A DNA stretch of 64,000 bases from Halopenitus sp041821145 (GTDB lineage Archaea > Halobacteriota > Halobacteria > Halobacteriales > Haloferacaceae), in assembly GCF_041821145.1 (NCBI RefSeq), contig NZ_JBGUBC010000008.1, forward strand, positions 71,932-135,931, given 5' to 3'. Positions 25,064-33,892 of this stretch are shown here, piece by piece. The notes below the pieces were generated by a model. The model did no database searches, had not been told where the DNA came from, and was given only the letters and a program-made list of their open reading frames with translations. Each line of letters begins with the position of its first letter. The stretch's first letter is position 1. The position numbers were made by a program, and so were the translations under genes.

Positions 25064-28000
25064 CGCTCGTCACCTCCTGGGAATCGATCTCGGTCGCGTC
25101 GTTCGTTGTGTCCGTTTCACCCGCACGCACCTCAAGGTCGCCGTCGACCCGGAGGTTGATGTCGCGGAGCCGATCCTCGGTTCCGGCGTCGGCGTCCCAC
25201 AGCCCGCGATCGATCGCCTCGAGCAGCGTGTCGGTGATGCTCTCGAGGGCCCACGGGTTCACCTCGCGCATCCACTCGCGCCGGTCGGGGTCGAAGGCGT
25301 ACTTCCCGGCGACGTCCTCCCAGAGCGTGTCGCTTATCACTCCGGCAGTCGCGTCCCACCCGAGGACGACATCAACGGTAGTCGAGAGATCGCCGGCTCC
25401 CTTGTATCCGTGTTCCGTCATGCTGTCGAGCCAGTTCGGATTGAGCACGCGGGCTCGCATCGCCTTACGGACTTTCTCCTCGTTAGTGTACACGGAGACC
25501 GCGTCGGGATCGCTCGAGTCCCCGACGTAGGATGCCGGCTCCTCGCCGGCAATGGCCGTTACGGCGGTGATGAACCCACCGTGGAAGGCGTACCAGTCGG
25601 AGCTGTCGAACTCGTCCTGCTCAGCGGTGTCCTCGATCTTCACCGTCGCCTCCACGTTACCGAGCCGACGCTCGAAGGCGCCGTGGGCCGCGGAGACACG
25701 TCCGCGCTTCCCGAGCGCGTAGCCGCCCCACTGGGTGTAGACGTCGGCGAGGTCCTCGCGGTCCTCCCAGTTCCCCTCGTCGACGGCCTTGTTCGTCCCC
25801 GCGCCGTAGCCGCCGGGTTTCGTCGTGAACACGCGGTGGGTGGCGGCCGCCTCCGGATCCTCGACGCCCTCGGACTCCAGCCGGTCCGTCTCCTCCTCGA
25901 CGTGTTTTTTGACGTAGTTACGGTCGTGGGGCTCATCGAGGGCGACCACCGCCTCGACGGCGTCGTGGATGACGCCGGCCGCCTGCGGGAAGGCATCGCG
26001 AAAGAGTCCGGAAACGCGAGTCGTAACGTCGATCCGCGGACGTCCGAGATCCGAAAGCGGGATCGGCTCCACGTCGTCGACTCGACCGGCGTCGGTCCAC
26101 TCCGGCTCGACGCCCATCAGCGCAAGCACCTGCGCGATCGTCTCGCCACGGGTCCGGACCGTTGGGGTGCCCCAGGCGACCACGCCGATCTCCTCGGGAT
26201 ACTCGCCGCGTTCGTCGTGATGGCGGTCGACGACGCCCTCGGCGACCTCCCGGCCGACTTCCCAGGCGCTCCTGGCCGGGACCTTCCGGGGATCGAGCGT
26301 GTAGAAGTTACGCCCGCTCGGAAGGAGGTCGACGCCGCCACGCGTGGGGGCGCCGCTGCCGCCCGGCGGGACGTACTCGCCGGTTAGTGCGTCGGCCGTT
26401 CGAGGGATCTCCTCGATCGCGCCGTGAACGCGCGGGGCCGCCTCCTCACAGATGAACGCCAGCGCCTCCCGAAGGTCCTCGTGTGCCCCGGGGCTCGCAC
26501 GGGCCTCGCCGATCGGATCGAGGTCGACCACGAGAAGATTCATGTTCACCTCGCGATCCGTCTCGGAGCCGGACGGGTCCTCCTCGTCCGCCTCGCGCGT
26601 CCGGCCGTCGACCTCCGAGTCGGGCACGTCGAAATCGTGCTCGGCCAGGGTCGCGACGAGTTCGAGGCTCGTCTCGTGAACGACGTCGGCCGCGGCAGCC
26701 AGCGTCATGCCGAGATCCTCGTCGTAGGCTCCCGGTTCGTTCACCATCCGCTCGTGATCGATCCCGAGGACGCCGGCCACGCTCTCACGGAGGCTCGGCC
26801 CGCCAGGGTTCTCCAGTCGGGTCAAGGCGACCAGATACTCGACGAGCCGGTCGTCCGCAGGCGGCTCCCCCATGGTGTGGAGGCCATAGCGGATCTGTGT
26901 CGTCTTCACGTCCGTGAGGTACTCGTGGATGCGCTCGACGAGCGCGTCGACATCGAGGTCGTCACCATCGACGTCCCCTTCGGCGAGCGTCGAGCCAGCT
27001 TCCTCGGGGCCGCGGACGGTGGCCCGTTCGTCGATGGTCCCCTCGATCCCGAGTTCGACGGCGAGATCGAGGTCCGCAACCGTCTCCCACAGGAGGCGTT
27101 CGAGCCCCTCGCCGTCGTCGGTTCGGGCGTCCTCCATTCCTGCCTCTCGGTAGCGATCGGCCAACTCCTCAAGCTCCGCGAGCTCGTCGTAGGTGCCGGC
27201 GTTTCCCATCACCGGCGTGAGATGGTCGACGATCGCGGCGTACGAGCGCCGCTTCGCCTGGGTTCCCTCACCGGGGTTGTTGATCACGTACGGATAGACG
27301 TTCGGGACGTCGTCGATCAGCCCGTCCGGGGCGCTCTCGGCGTCGAGTCCGACCGTCTTTCCGGGGAGCCACTCGAGGCTGCCGTGCGTGCCCAGATGGA
27401 CGACGGCGTCGGCCTCAAAGGTGTTCCGGAGCCAGGCGTAGAAAGCCACGTAGTCGTGTGGGGGCTGGAGGTCGGAGTCGTGATACACCTTCGTGGGGTC
27501 CATCCCGAACCCGCGGGGTGGCTGGACCGTGACGATGACGTTACCGAACTCAACGCCGGGGATCGCGAACGGTCGGTCCGGGGGATCACCCCACTCCTCG
27601 CGGACGTTCTCACGAAGCGAATCGTTCAGGGCGCCAAACCACTCGCGATACTGGCCGGTGGAAACGACGTCGACACTCGCCTCCCGGACGTCCTCGGGGG
27701 CAACCCACCGCGAGTCGAGGGTCAACTGGTCGGTCAGCCGATCGATGAGTTCCGCGCCGTCCGCGGGGATCGGAGCGTCAGCCGATGCGGACGTCGTCTC
27801 TCCGTTCTCGCCGAGGTCGTAGCCCCGATCGGCCAACTCCGCCAGGAGGTTTCGGGTGCTTGCGGGGGTATCGAGCCCGAAGGCGGTACCGATGCCGTCG
27901 TCGCTCGGAGGGTAGTTGTGCAGGACGACCGCAATGGACTTCTCCGCGTTCGGCGTGTGCCGGAGTTCGGCCCAGTTGACCGCGAGGCGGGCGGCGTGGT

Positions 28001-29117
28001 CGATCCGGTCGTCAATCGGGAAATGCTGTTTCGGCGCCGTGCCGATCCCGGCGTCGTCGTCCGTGCGCTCCTTGCCACTTATCGGATGGGTAATGACGTT
28101 GCCGTCGAACTCCGGAAGCGCGACCGAGAGCGCGAGTTCAAAGCCCATCACGCCGGTGTCGCTTGCGGCGTACCGGGATCGGGATCGCATCGTCGTGACC
28201 GTCTGAATCACGGGCACGCCAAGGCGATCGAGGAAGACGTCCTCGGCGGATTCCCCTTCGTCGCTCGCGTCGCGACCGCGCTCGTCCATCGACAGCGAGA
28301 ACATGAACGACGAGAGGACGGCGTCGACGATCGGCTCGCCGGTCGCGTCGGTGAGCCACTCGTCCGTGACGCGCTCCGCATCCCATCCCCCATCCGTGTC
28401 GGAGGCCGGATTACAAAACACCGGGAGCGCGTTCGCACCCTGCGCCTCAAGCGCGCGTACCTGCGCGTCGACGTACCGGAGGTTCTCGTGGGTCCAGTGG
28501 GACTCATAAAACCAGACGGCGACCGTCGGCGCGTCCGGATCGAGGCTCGCGAGCAGTTCCTCGTAGCTCGCGCCGGGACGATCGGGGTGATAGACGCCCT
28601 CCGTCGGCAGGGAGACGGGATCGTCGTAGGGACGGTCCTCGTCGCCGACGCTCCCGTCGACGGGGGCGTCATCCCCCTCAACGGACGCATCTGACTCCTC
28701 AAGCGATACACCAGTCCCCGTGCCGGCGTATTCGTCAACGAGAAACCGGAGGCAGTTGGCGACGTTGACGGTCCCGCCTCGGTCCAGATACTCGTAGACG
28801 CGATCGCGGACGGCCGGATCGACGGTCGTGTCTTCGATCGCGTAGGCGTCGCCCGTCGAGTTCACTACGAGCGGGACCCCGGCCTCAGTGAGGCGATCAA
28901 CGGCATGCTCGTAGCCGGGCATGCTCCCCTCTGAGCCGTGGAGCCAGCAGATCACGGCGGTCGCATCGGTCAATTCCTCGACGAACGCGGCGGCGTCCGT
29001 CTCGTCGTCTAGGTCGCTTGCCGACCGGACGACCAGTTCGGCGTCGACCTCCTCGGCCGCCCGTCCGATCGCCCCCAGTTCGTTCTCGGTCGCGGTGTAG
29101 ATCCCGATCGTTGGCAT
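25053..29117 (-). CDS. cobN: Cobaltochelatase large subunit CobN
   Basis: ATP-dependent late cobalt-insertion chelatase, 1354 residues, comparable to CobN and the ChlH/BchH Mg-chelatase subunit. Seen are MPTIGIYTATENELGAIGRA at the start, HLGTHGSLEWLPGKTVGLDAE near residue 565, a FAIPGVEFGNVIVTVQPPRGF segment split by a conserved Gly, and GAGTNKAVDEGNWEDREDLA towards the end. Acidic inserts near residues 140-180 and 840-870 are halophile-type. The ATG at 29117 is only 34 bases from the divergent chlID gene, which supplies the ATPase. Confidence 0.96.
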   Translation of the reverse strand: MPTIGIYTATENELGAIGRAAEEVDAELVVRSASDLDDETDAAAFVEELTDATAVICWLHGSEGSMPGYEHAVDRLTEAGVPLVVNSTGDAYAIEDTTVDPAVRDRVYEYLDRGGTVNVANCLRFLVDEYAGTGTGVSLEESDASVEGDDAPVDGSVGDEDRPYDDPVSLPTEGVYHPDRPGASYEELLASLDPDAPTVAVWFYESHWTHENLRYVDAQVRALEAQGANALPVFCNPASDTDGGWDAERVTDEWLTDATGEPIVDAVLSSFMFSLSMDERGRDASDEGESAEDVFLDRLGVPVIQTVTTMRSRSRYAASDTGVMGFELALSVALPEFDGNVITHPISGKERTDDDAGIGTAPKQHFPIDDRIDHAARLAVNWAELRHTPNAEKSIAVVLHNYPPSDDGIGTAFGLDTPASTRNLLAELADRGYDLGENGETTSASADAPIPADGAELIDRLTDQLTLDSRWVAPEDVREASVDVVSTGQYREWFGALNDSLRENVREEWGDPPDRPFAIPGVEFGNVIVTVQPPRGFGMDPTKVYHDSDLQPPHDYVAFYAWLRNTFEADAVVHLGTHGSLEWLPGKTVGLDAESAPDGLIDDVPNVYPYVINNPGEGTQAKRRSYAAIVDHLTPVMGNAGTYDELAELEELADRYREAGMEDARTDDGEGLERLLWETVADLDLAVELGIEGTIDERATVRGPEEAGSTLAEGDVDGDDLDVDALVERIHEYLTDVKTTQIRYGLHTMGEPPADDRLVEYLVALTRLENPGGPSLRESVAGVLGIDHERMVNEPGAYDEDLGMTLAAAADVVHETSLELVATLAEHDFDVPDSEVDGRTREADEEDPSGSETDREVNMNLLVVDLDPIGEARASPGAHEDLREALAFICEEAAPRVHGAIEEIPRTADALTGEYVPPGGSGAPTRGGVDLLPSGRNFYTLDPRKVPARSAWEVGREVAEGVVDRHHDERGEYPEEIGVVAWGTPTVRTRGETIAQVLALMGVEPEWTDAGRVDDVEPIPLSDLGRPRIDVTTRVSGLFRDAFPQAAGVIHDAVEAVVALDEPHDRNYVKKHVEEETDRLESEGVEDPEAAATHRVFTTKPGGYGAGTNKAVDEGNWEDREDLADVYTQWGGYALGKRGRVSAAHGAFERRLGNVEATVKIEDTAEQDEFDSSDWYAFHGGFITAVTAIAGEEPASYVGDSSDPDAVSVYTNEEKVRKAMRARVLNPNWLDSMTEHGYKGAGDLSTTVDVVLGWDATAGVISDTLWEDVAGKYAFDPDRREWMREVNPWALESITDTLLEAIDRGLWDADAGTEDRLRDINLRVDGDLEVRAGETDTTNDATEIDSQEVTSDDD

Positions 29118-29151
29118 AACGTTGTTAAACCTCCATGAATCTAAGACAAGT
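29118..29151. promoter_or_regulatory. 34-bp divergent spacer between cobN and chlID
   Basis: Only 34 bases separate the two start codons. Both genes would need promoters that lie partly inside the opposite coding region or overlap each other. The spacer includes GTTGTTAAAC at 29121-29130 and is AT-richer than the flanks. It allows one regulator bound here to control both chelatase subunits. Confidence 0.5.
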
Positions 29152-31527
29152 ATGATTGATTTAGGAAAGAACAAAAAGGCTTCGCACGATCGCGGCGAAG
29201 CGCCCTCGTTCGGCGAGATCGTCGGCCAGGAGGAACTCAAGCGTGGTTTACTCGCCGTCGCGGCCAATGACGATCTCGACGGGCTCCTCGTACGCGGCGA
29301 GAAGGGAACGGCGAAGTCGACGGCCGTCCGCGGACTCGCCGACCTTCTCCCGACGCAGGTCGTCGTCGAGGGATGTCCCTACGGCTGTCCACCCGACGAT
29401 CCCGGCCGGCAGTGTGGTGCCTGTCGCGACCGATCCCGGGCAGATCTCACGGCGGTCGAACGGCCGGTTCCACTGGTGACCCTCCCGTTGAGCGCGACCC
29501 GCGAGCGCGTCGTGGGGACGCTCTCCGTGGCCGATGCACTGGCCGGTGACTATGAGTTCGATCCGGGCCTTCTCGCGCGAGCCAATCGCGGAATCCTGTA
29601 CGTTGACGAGGTGAATCTCCTCGAGGATCACCTCGTCGACACGCTTCTCGATGCGGCCGCAAGCGGGGTCAATCGGGTCGAGCGCGACGGCGTGAGCGTG
29701 GACCACCCTGCGAAGTTCACGCTCGTCGGGACGATGAATCCCGAGGAGGGTGACCTCCGGCCACAGTTGCGCGACCGCTTTGCCCTCCAGGCGACCGTCG
29801 AGGGATGTCGAGCGATCGAGGACCGGGTGGCGATCATCGATCGGGCGATCGGTTCTGCCAAGGACACCGCCGACCAGAAACACCCGAACGACCGCGACGA
29901 CCGATCCGACACCGCCGACCGAACGGCGGAGTACCGCGATCGGCTTCAGCGGGCACGCCGTCGGCTCGCGGACGTCTCGCTTCCCCGATCGTTCCGCCAA
30001 GAGATCGCGGAACTATGTCGCGACGCCGGCGTCGAGGGACACCGGGGAGACATCGCGACCGCCCGTGCCGCGCGAACGTTCGCGGCGCTCGACGATCGCG
30101 GCCGAGTCATCGAATCGGACGTCCGGCGGGCCGCGTCCTTCGCGCTCCCCCACCGGTTGCGATCACGTCCGTTCGAGGAGGCTCCCGATCCGGAGGACCT
30201 CATCGACGACCACTTCGACTCCGACGGATCGGAGTCGAACTCGGAGGAGCGGACCGAGGAGGAGACGGAGGACGCAGGAAAAACGGAACGGGACGAGAAG
30301 GACGAAGGTAACGGAGAACGCGCGGAGAACAGGACGGAAGAGCCGGATACGGGGAAGGACGGAACCGATCGCGACGAGCGAGCGGGCGGCCAAGACCGGG
30401 TCGATGAGGACCGCAATGGCGAGAACCGAACCGACGAGGACGAGCGCGGAGTCGGCTCCTCAAATGAACCGCTCGACGGAGCGTCCGAAACGGATCCCGA
30501 TCGAACGATCGAGAAGACGACTGCGGATGAGAGCGGAACTGACGATCCGGGCGAGGGCAGAGTCGACGATCCGGACGGAGACGGACAGGGGTCGGACGAT
30601 CGGGAGAGTGAGGAATCGGGAGCATCATCCGAACGGCAACCGGTCGGCGAGGAGGGACGCGGTGACGGAGTGGAGGACCGACCGGACCAAACCCCGATCG
30701 TTCCTGGCGAGTCGCGTTCCGGGATCGAACCGGGGAGTGCTTCCGATCTCCCGATTCCGGAACCGATCGACGGCGGTCCCTCCGACGGCAGTGGATCCGG
30801 GTCACGAACGCGTTCGGAAGTCGGCGGGAGCGACTCGGGACCGCGGATCCGATCAGAGCCGACGAAGTCGTCCCGAGCGTCCGACATCGACGTTGGAGCG
30901 TCCCTCCGGGCGGCGACCCAGCGTGGTTCCGGAGCGATCGAGTCCCGCGATCTCAGACGCTCGGTTCGGCGCGGGAACGCCGCCGCGCTCGTCGTGTTCG
31001 CCGTCGATGCCAGCGCCTCGATGCGTCCGGCCATGCGCGCGGCCAAGGGAACCGCTCTGGAGCTTTTGAAGGACGCCTACCAACACCGCGATGAGGTCGC
31101 GGTCGTCGCGTTCGCCGGGACCGACGCCGACGTACTGGTCCCCCCGACCGACAGCGTCGAGTTGGCCGCCCGCCATCTCAAGGACATCCCGACCGGCGAC
31201 CGGACGCCGCTTCCGGCCGGATTGCGAACCGTCGGAGACGTCCTGCACCGGGCGGAGCCCGCCGCGAGCGTGGTCGTGATCGTCACCGACGGACGGACGA
31301 ACGTCGCGGACGGAAGCCCGAGCGCCGAAACGCGCGATGCGGCACGCGAACTCGCCGCGACGGATACACACGTGGTCGTCGTCGACGCGGGCAGGAACGA
31401 TCGGGACCGCGATCGATCGAGTCTCACGGACGTCATCGTCGCGGAGACCCTCGCGGAACGCATCCCGCTACCGGCGCTGTCGGCCGATCGGATCGACGCG
31501 GCCGTAGGAAGCGTACACGAGGGGTGA
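29152..31527 (+). CDS. Chelatase ATPase ChlI/ChlD-like fusion (partner of CobN)
   Basis: 791-residue AAA+ protein that should power cobalt insertion by CobN, replacing bacterial CobS and CobT. The N-terminal AAA domain has Walker A GEKGTAKST near residue 48 and Walker B ILYVDEVNLL. Between them is a Cys cluster (CPYGCPPDDPGRQCGAC) that could bind zinc. A very acidic Asp/Glu/Arg/Gly linker spans about residues 360-590. The C-terminal von Willebrand A domain shows the MIDAS signature VFAVDASASM. It is organised like magnesium-chelatase I and D joined. I chose the ATG at 29152. Confidence 0.93.
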   Translation: MIDLGKNKKASHDRGEAPSFGEIVGQEELKRGLLAVAANDDLDGLLVRGEKGTAKSTAVRGLADLLPTQVVVEGCPYGCPPDDPGRQCGACRDRSRADLTAVERPVPLVTLPLSATRERVVGTLSVADALAGDYEFDPGLLARANRGILYVDEVNLLEDHLVDTLLDAAASGVNRVERDGVSVDHPAKFTLVGTMNPEEGDLRPQLRDRFALQATVEGCRAIEDRVAIIDRAIGSAKDTADQKHPNDRDDRSDTADRTAEYRDRLQRARRRLADVSLPRSFRQEIAELCRDAGVEGHRGDIATARAARTFAALDDRGRVIESDVRRAASFALPHRLRSRPFEEAPDPEDLIDDHFDSDGSESNSEERTEEETEDAGKTERDEKDEGNGERAENRTEEPDTGKDGTDRDERAGGQDRVDEDRNGENRTDEDERGVGSSNEPLDGASETDPDRTIEKTTADESGTDDPGEGRVDDPDGDGQGSDDRESEESGASSERQPVGEEGRGDGVEDRPDQTPIVPGESRSGIEPGSASDLPIPEPIDGGPSDGSGSGSRTRSEVGGSDSGPRIRSEPTKSSRASDIDVGASLRAATQRGSGAIESRDLRRSVRRGNAAALVVFAVDASASMRPAMRAAKGTALELLKDAYQHRDEVAVVAFAGTDADVLVPPTDSVELAARHLKDIPTGDRTPLPAGLRTVGDVLHRAEPAASVVVIVTDGRTNVADGSPSAETRDAARELAATDTHVVVVDAGRNDRDRDRSSLTDVIVAETLAERIPLPALSADRIDAAVGSVHEG

Positions 31528-31591
31528 CGGCGGAATCGGCGATCGGAGGACGTCACTCGAAGACAAGTCGATCGTCGTTCACTCGAAAGTT

Positions 31592-31629
31592 TTACAACCT
31601 TAGTTGATGTTGTGCAATTTGTATTTATT
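31592..31629 (+). promoter_or_regulatory. AT-rich upstream region of cbtB with ACAACC-type box
   Basis: ACAACCTTAGTTG at 31594-31606 lies 24-36 bases before the cbtB start. The same pattern, ACAACC-N3-RTTG, occurs on the minus strand at 41995-42007 before the cbiT operon. The region runs on into TGCAATTTGTATTTATT directly before the ATG. The box sits in the core promoter zone, so it is either part of the TATA/BRE element or an operator. Confidence 0.45.
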
Positions 31630-31854
31630 ATGACGACCGCGATCGACGCCACGACGGAGACCGTATCCGGCGCCGCGCCGGGGACGATTCACGGGCGGAT
31701 CGACCACGCGCGCGTCGAGTTCACGCCGACGAGGATCGCCTTGGGGATCATGCTCGTCGCGGCCCTCGGGTTCGCGCTATTGTTCATCCAGGAGCCGATG
31801 GTTCACGACTCGATGCATAGCTTCCGACACGCGGCCGGCGTCACCTGCCATTGA
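31630..31854 (+). CDS. cbtB: Cobalt transporter subunit CbtB
   Basis: Small membrane protein, 74 residues, with one transmembrane helix (IALGIMLVAALGFALLFI). Its His-rich C-terminus HDSMHSFRHAAGVTCH is the typical CbtB metal-binding tail. CbtA and CbtB form a cobalt importer usually found beside cobalamin genes, as here. I chose the ATG at 31630. The stop overlaps the TTG start option of cbtA. Confidence 0.92.
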   Translation: MTTAIDATTETVSGAAPGTIHGRIDHARVEFTPTRIALGIMLVAALGFALLFIQEPMVHDSMHSFRHAAGVTCH

Positions 31855-32684
31855 GGATGCTCGCCGAGTACGTCCTTCGCGGGCTCAAGGCGGGGGTCCT
31901 CGCGGGGCTCGTCTTTGGCCTCTTCGTGGCGATCGTCGCCAATCCGTTGGTCGCGTTCGCCGATGAGCTCGGCCACGGCGAGACGGCGATCGAGGCAGGT
32001 CACGAACACGACGGCAGTAGCGGCGATGGCGTCGTTCCGTCGGCGGTCACGAACGCGGTGAGCGTCGTCTCGGGAGTTCTCTGGGGGATCCTCCTCGGCG
32101 CGACGGTCTTCGGGGCCGGCTTCTACCTCCTGGAGCCGATCCTTCCCGGCGGGCCGAGATCGGTGATACCCGACTCCGCCATGGCCGCCGCCGGCTTTCT
32201 GTCCGTCTCGGGAGTGCCGTGGCTCCTCCTCCCGCCGCAGCCGCCGGGCGTCCAGCAGTTCCTCGCCGTATCCACCCGCATTCGTCTGTACGCCGGACTG
32301 CTACTTCTCGGCACGGTCTGTTGTCTGCTCGCGCTGTTCGTCTTCGATCGCCTCTCGCGGAAGCGTGGACGGTCGACAGCCCGCGCCGCGATCACTGCGC
32401 TGTTGCCGTTCGGTCTGCTCGCCGTTCCGGTCGTCCTTGCGCCCGCGAATCCGATCGAGAATTCGCTTCCTCCGGAGCTATCGGCGGGACTGGTGGGAAT
32501 GACCGTGTTCGGACAACTGTTGCTGTGGGCCGTTCTCGCGAGCGCCCACGCATGGCTGCGCCGTGGGCCGTCGGGCGAATCGCTGGTCGAGCCGAATGGA
32601 TCGACGATCGAACCGGATGGATCGACGGCCGAGCGTTCCCAGACCGCATCGACGAACGTCGAGTCGGCGGTGAGTGGGGACTGA
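31851..32684 (+). CDS. cbtA: Cobalt transporter subunit CbtA
   Basis: Polytopic membrane protein of up to 277 residues with about six hydrophobic segments. The first helix GLKAGVLAGLVFGLFVAIVA is followed by a histidine- and acid-containing loop (HGETAIEAGHEHDGSS) that probably collects cobalt. The C-terminal 40 residues are acidic and repeat EPNGSTIEPDGSTAE-like units. The start is TTG at 31851 (overlapping cbtB) or ATG at 31857; the sequence does not settle it. Confidence 0.9.
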   Translation: MRMLAEYVLRGLKAGVLAGLVFGLFVAIVANPLVAFADELGHGETAIEAGHEHDGSSGDGVVPSAVTNAVSVVSGVLWGILLGATVFGAGFYLLEPILPGGPRSVIPDSAMAAAGFLSVSGVPWLLLPPQPPGVQQFLAVSTRIRLYAGLLLLGTVCCLLALFVFDRLSRKRGRSTARAAITALLPFGLLAVPVVLAPANPIENSLPPELSAGLVGMTVFGQLLLWAVLASAHAWLRRGPSGESLVEPNGSTIEPDGSTAERSQTASTNVESAVSGD

Positions 32685-33130
32685 TGCAGGATCGAACCGA
32701 CGACGTCCACGCGAACGGCTTCACCGACCATGTGCTGGTCTGTACGACCGAACGGGACCCCGAATACGCCTGCTGTGGGAACGCGGGCGGTGAGGCGGTC
32801 CTCGAGGCGGTGAAGACGTGGCTTCGCGACCGGGACGTCTTCTGGTCGCGGATCCACGTCGCCGAGACGAGCTGTCTGGGTCTCTGTAGCGAGGACGGGA
32901 CCGCGATCGCGATCCATCCGCGGAGCCGATGGTACTCGGACGTGACACCGACGGACGTGCCGGAACTTCTGGCTGCCGAGTTCGGCGAGGACGCTTCGGG
33001 CGTCTCACGATCAGGGATCGAGAGGAATGAGGAGCGAAAAGAAGAGAAGGAGGAGGAGAGTGGAAAAGAAGAGAAGGAGAAGAAGGAGGGGAAGCAGGAA
33101 CCCGCGATCGAAGCCGTCGCCGAGGAGTGA
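32684..33130 (+). CDS. Thioredoxin-fold [2Fe-2S] ferredoxin-like protein
   Basis: 148 residues. The N-terminal 100 form a thioredoxin-like [2Fe-2S] module: a Cys in VLVCTTERDPEYACC, then ETSCLGLCSEDGTAIAIHP and WYSDVTPTD. The same module ends CbiX at 33893-35149 (SSCLGRC, WYGDV). The last 45 residues are a Lys/Glu repeat tail of low complexity, unusual for this fold. The start overlaps the cbtA stop by one base (TGATG). It is probably an electron donor for a reductive step in corrin synthesis; that is inference. Confidence 0.8.
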   Translation: MQDRTDDVHANGFTDHVLVCTTERDPEYACCGNAGGEAVLEAVKTWLRDRDVFWSRIHVAETSCLGLCSEDGTAIAIHPRSRWYSDVTPTDVPELLAAEFGEDASGVSRSGIERNEERKEEKEEESGKEEKEKKEGKQEPAIEAVAEE

Positions 33131-33231
33131 ATTGACGGCTTACCCGTTCACGAATAACGACGGATCACGACGGCGGACTCGGGACTCACAAGGGACCGAA
33201 ATGCGTCTCCGTATTCAATACTCAAGCGTGG

Positions 33232-33273
33232 AAAAAACGAATTCGACGTCCAGCATCGCCGCGAGGCGGCGAT
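33232..33273 (-). terminator. Hairpin plus T-run terminator
   Basis: On the minus strand an 8-bp perfect stem, ATCGCCGC with GCGGCGAT (33255-33273, 3-base loop), is followed after about 17 bases by six Ts (33232-33237). It lies just downstream of the cspA remnant and of the long cobalamin operon, where a terminator is expected. Confidence 0.5.
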
Positions 33274-33285
33274 CCGGTATCGGAA

Positions 33286-33435
33286 TTAGTTGCGGACGAC
33301 GTTCGTCGCGCGCGGGCCTTTGGGGGCGTCTTCGATGTCGAAATCGATGTCCTGTCCTTCTTCGAGGTCCGGGGCGCCAACGTCCTCCATGTGGAAGAAA
33401 ACGTCATCGTCCGCATCCTCAGTCGGAATTCCGAT
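33286..33435 (-). pseudogene. Cold-shock protein CspA, 5'-truncated remnant
   Basis: The minus strand encodes the C-terminal two thirds of a haloarchaeal cold-shock domain: TEDADDDVFFHMEDVGAPDL, then GQDIDFDIEDAPKGPRATNV and VRN before a stop at 33286. Intact members begin MAKGTVDFFNDTGGYGFIE; here that part is missing. Reading upstream in the same frame gives unrelated residues and then the stop of the DUF3209 gene, with no ATG, GTG or TTG between. The RNA-binding strand containing FFH is kept, but RNP1 is lost. It looks like a recombination scar rather than a working gene. Restart at the internal ATG (33390) would yield only 34 residues. Confidence 0.8.
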
Positions 33436-33468
33436 CGATCGCGGGACCCGTGGTAGGTGGACCGTCCG

Positions 33469-33840
33469 TTACTCCTCGGCCGGGAAGGTCTCGTGGAGGA
33501 CGTCGTGGGCGTCCGCGAGCCCCTCGAGAACGCTTTCCCCCTGGTCGGTCAAACGCCGGACGGCGCGTTCGGCGTCGCGAACGGCGACGAGTCGGCCGCG
33601 CAGGTAGTCGTATTCGGGATCATCGGGGTCGGTCTCGGCGATCTCGGCTTCCAGATCGACGAGAGCCGCATCGAGATGGCGCTCGATCGCATCGAGCGTC
33701 TCCGCGTTCGCGAGGGCCTCGATCGGGCCCTCCAAATGGCCTTCCAGTTCGGCCTCCGCGTGTTCGCGGGCGGTTCGGTCCCCGGTACCGAGGACGTTCA
33801 TCACTCCGAGTCGAAGCGCTTCGAGTTCGTGACAGCTCAT
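33469..33840 (-). CDS. DUF3209 family protein
   Basis: 123 residues, acidic and all-helical. It begins MSCHELEALRLGVMNVLG; the early Cys-His pair is conserved in this family, which in haloarchaea is found in cobalamin gene clusters. The rest consists of repeated amphipathic helices (EAELEGHLEGPIEALANAE, YDYLRGRLVAVRDAERAV). It is the last gene of the long cbiT-to-cbiX operon, 52 bases after cbiX. The CH pair and the position suggest handling of cobalt or a corrinoid intermediate, but the function is unknown. Confidence 0.8.
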   Translation of the reverse strand: MSCHELEALRLGVMNVLGTGDRTAREHAEAELEGHLEGPIEALANAETLDAIERHLDAALVDLEAEIAETDPDDPEYDYLRGRLVAVRDAERAVRRLTDQGESVLEGLADAHDVLHETFPAEE

Positions 33841-33892
33841 GTGGTGTGTCGTGTCCGTTGTTTCGATTGGTTCGGCGTGTTTCGCGAGCGGT

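Noticed and set aside
26424..28694. Long open frame of over 750 codons on the plus strand opposite cobN.
   Set aside because: It is antisense to a well-conserved gene, and its translation (Arg/Val/Asp-rich, no domain) is the usual mirror of high-GC coding DNA.
31528..31629. Possible cobalamin riboswitch before cbtB.
   Set aside because: The gap is too short, I see no cobalamin-box sequence or multi-stem fold, and haloarchaea are not known to use this riboswitch.
33286..33390. Internal ATG in the cspA remnant as a start for a 34-residue protein.
   Set aside because: It would lack most of the cold-shock barrel, and no promoter or ribosome-binding signal precedes it.
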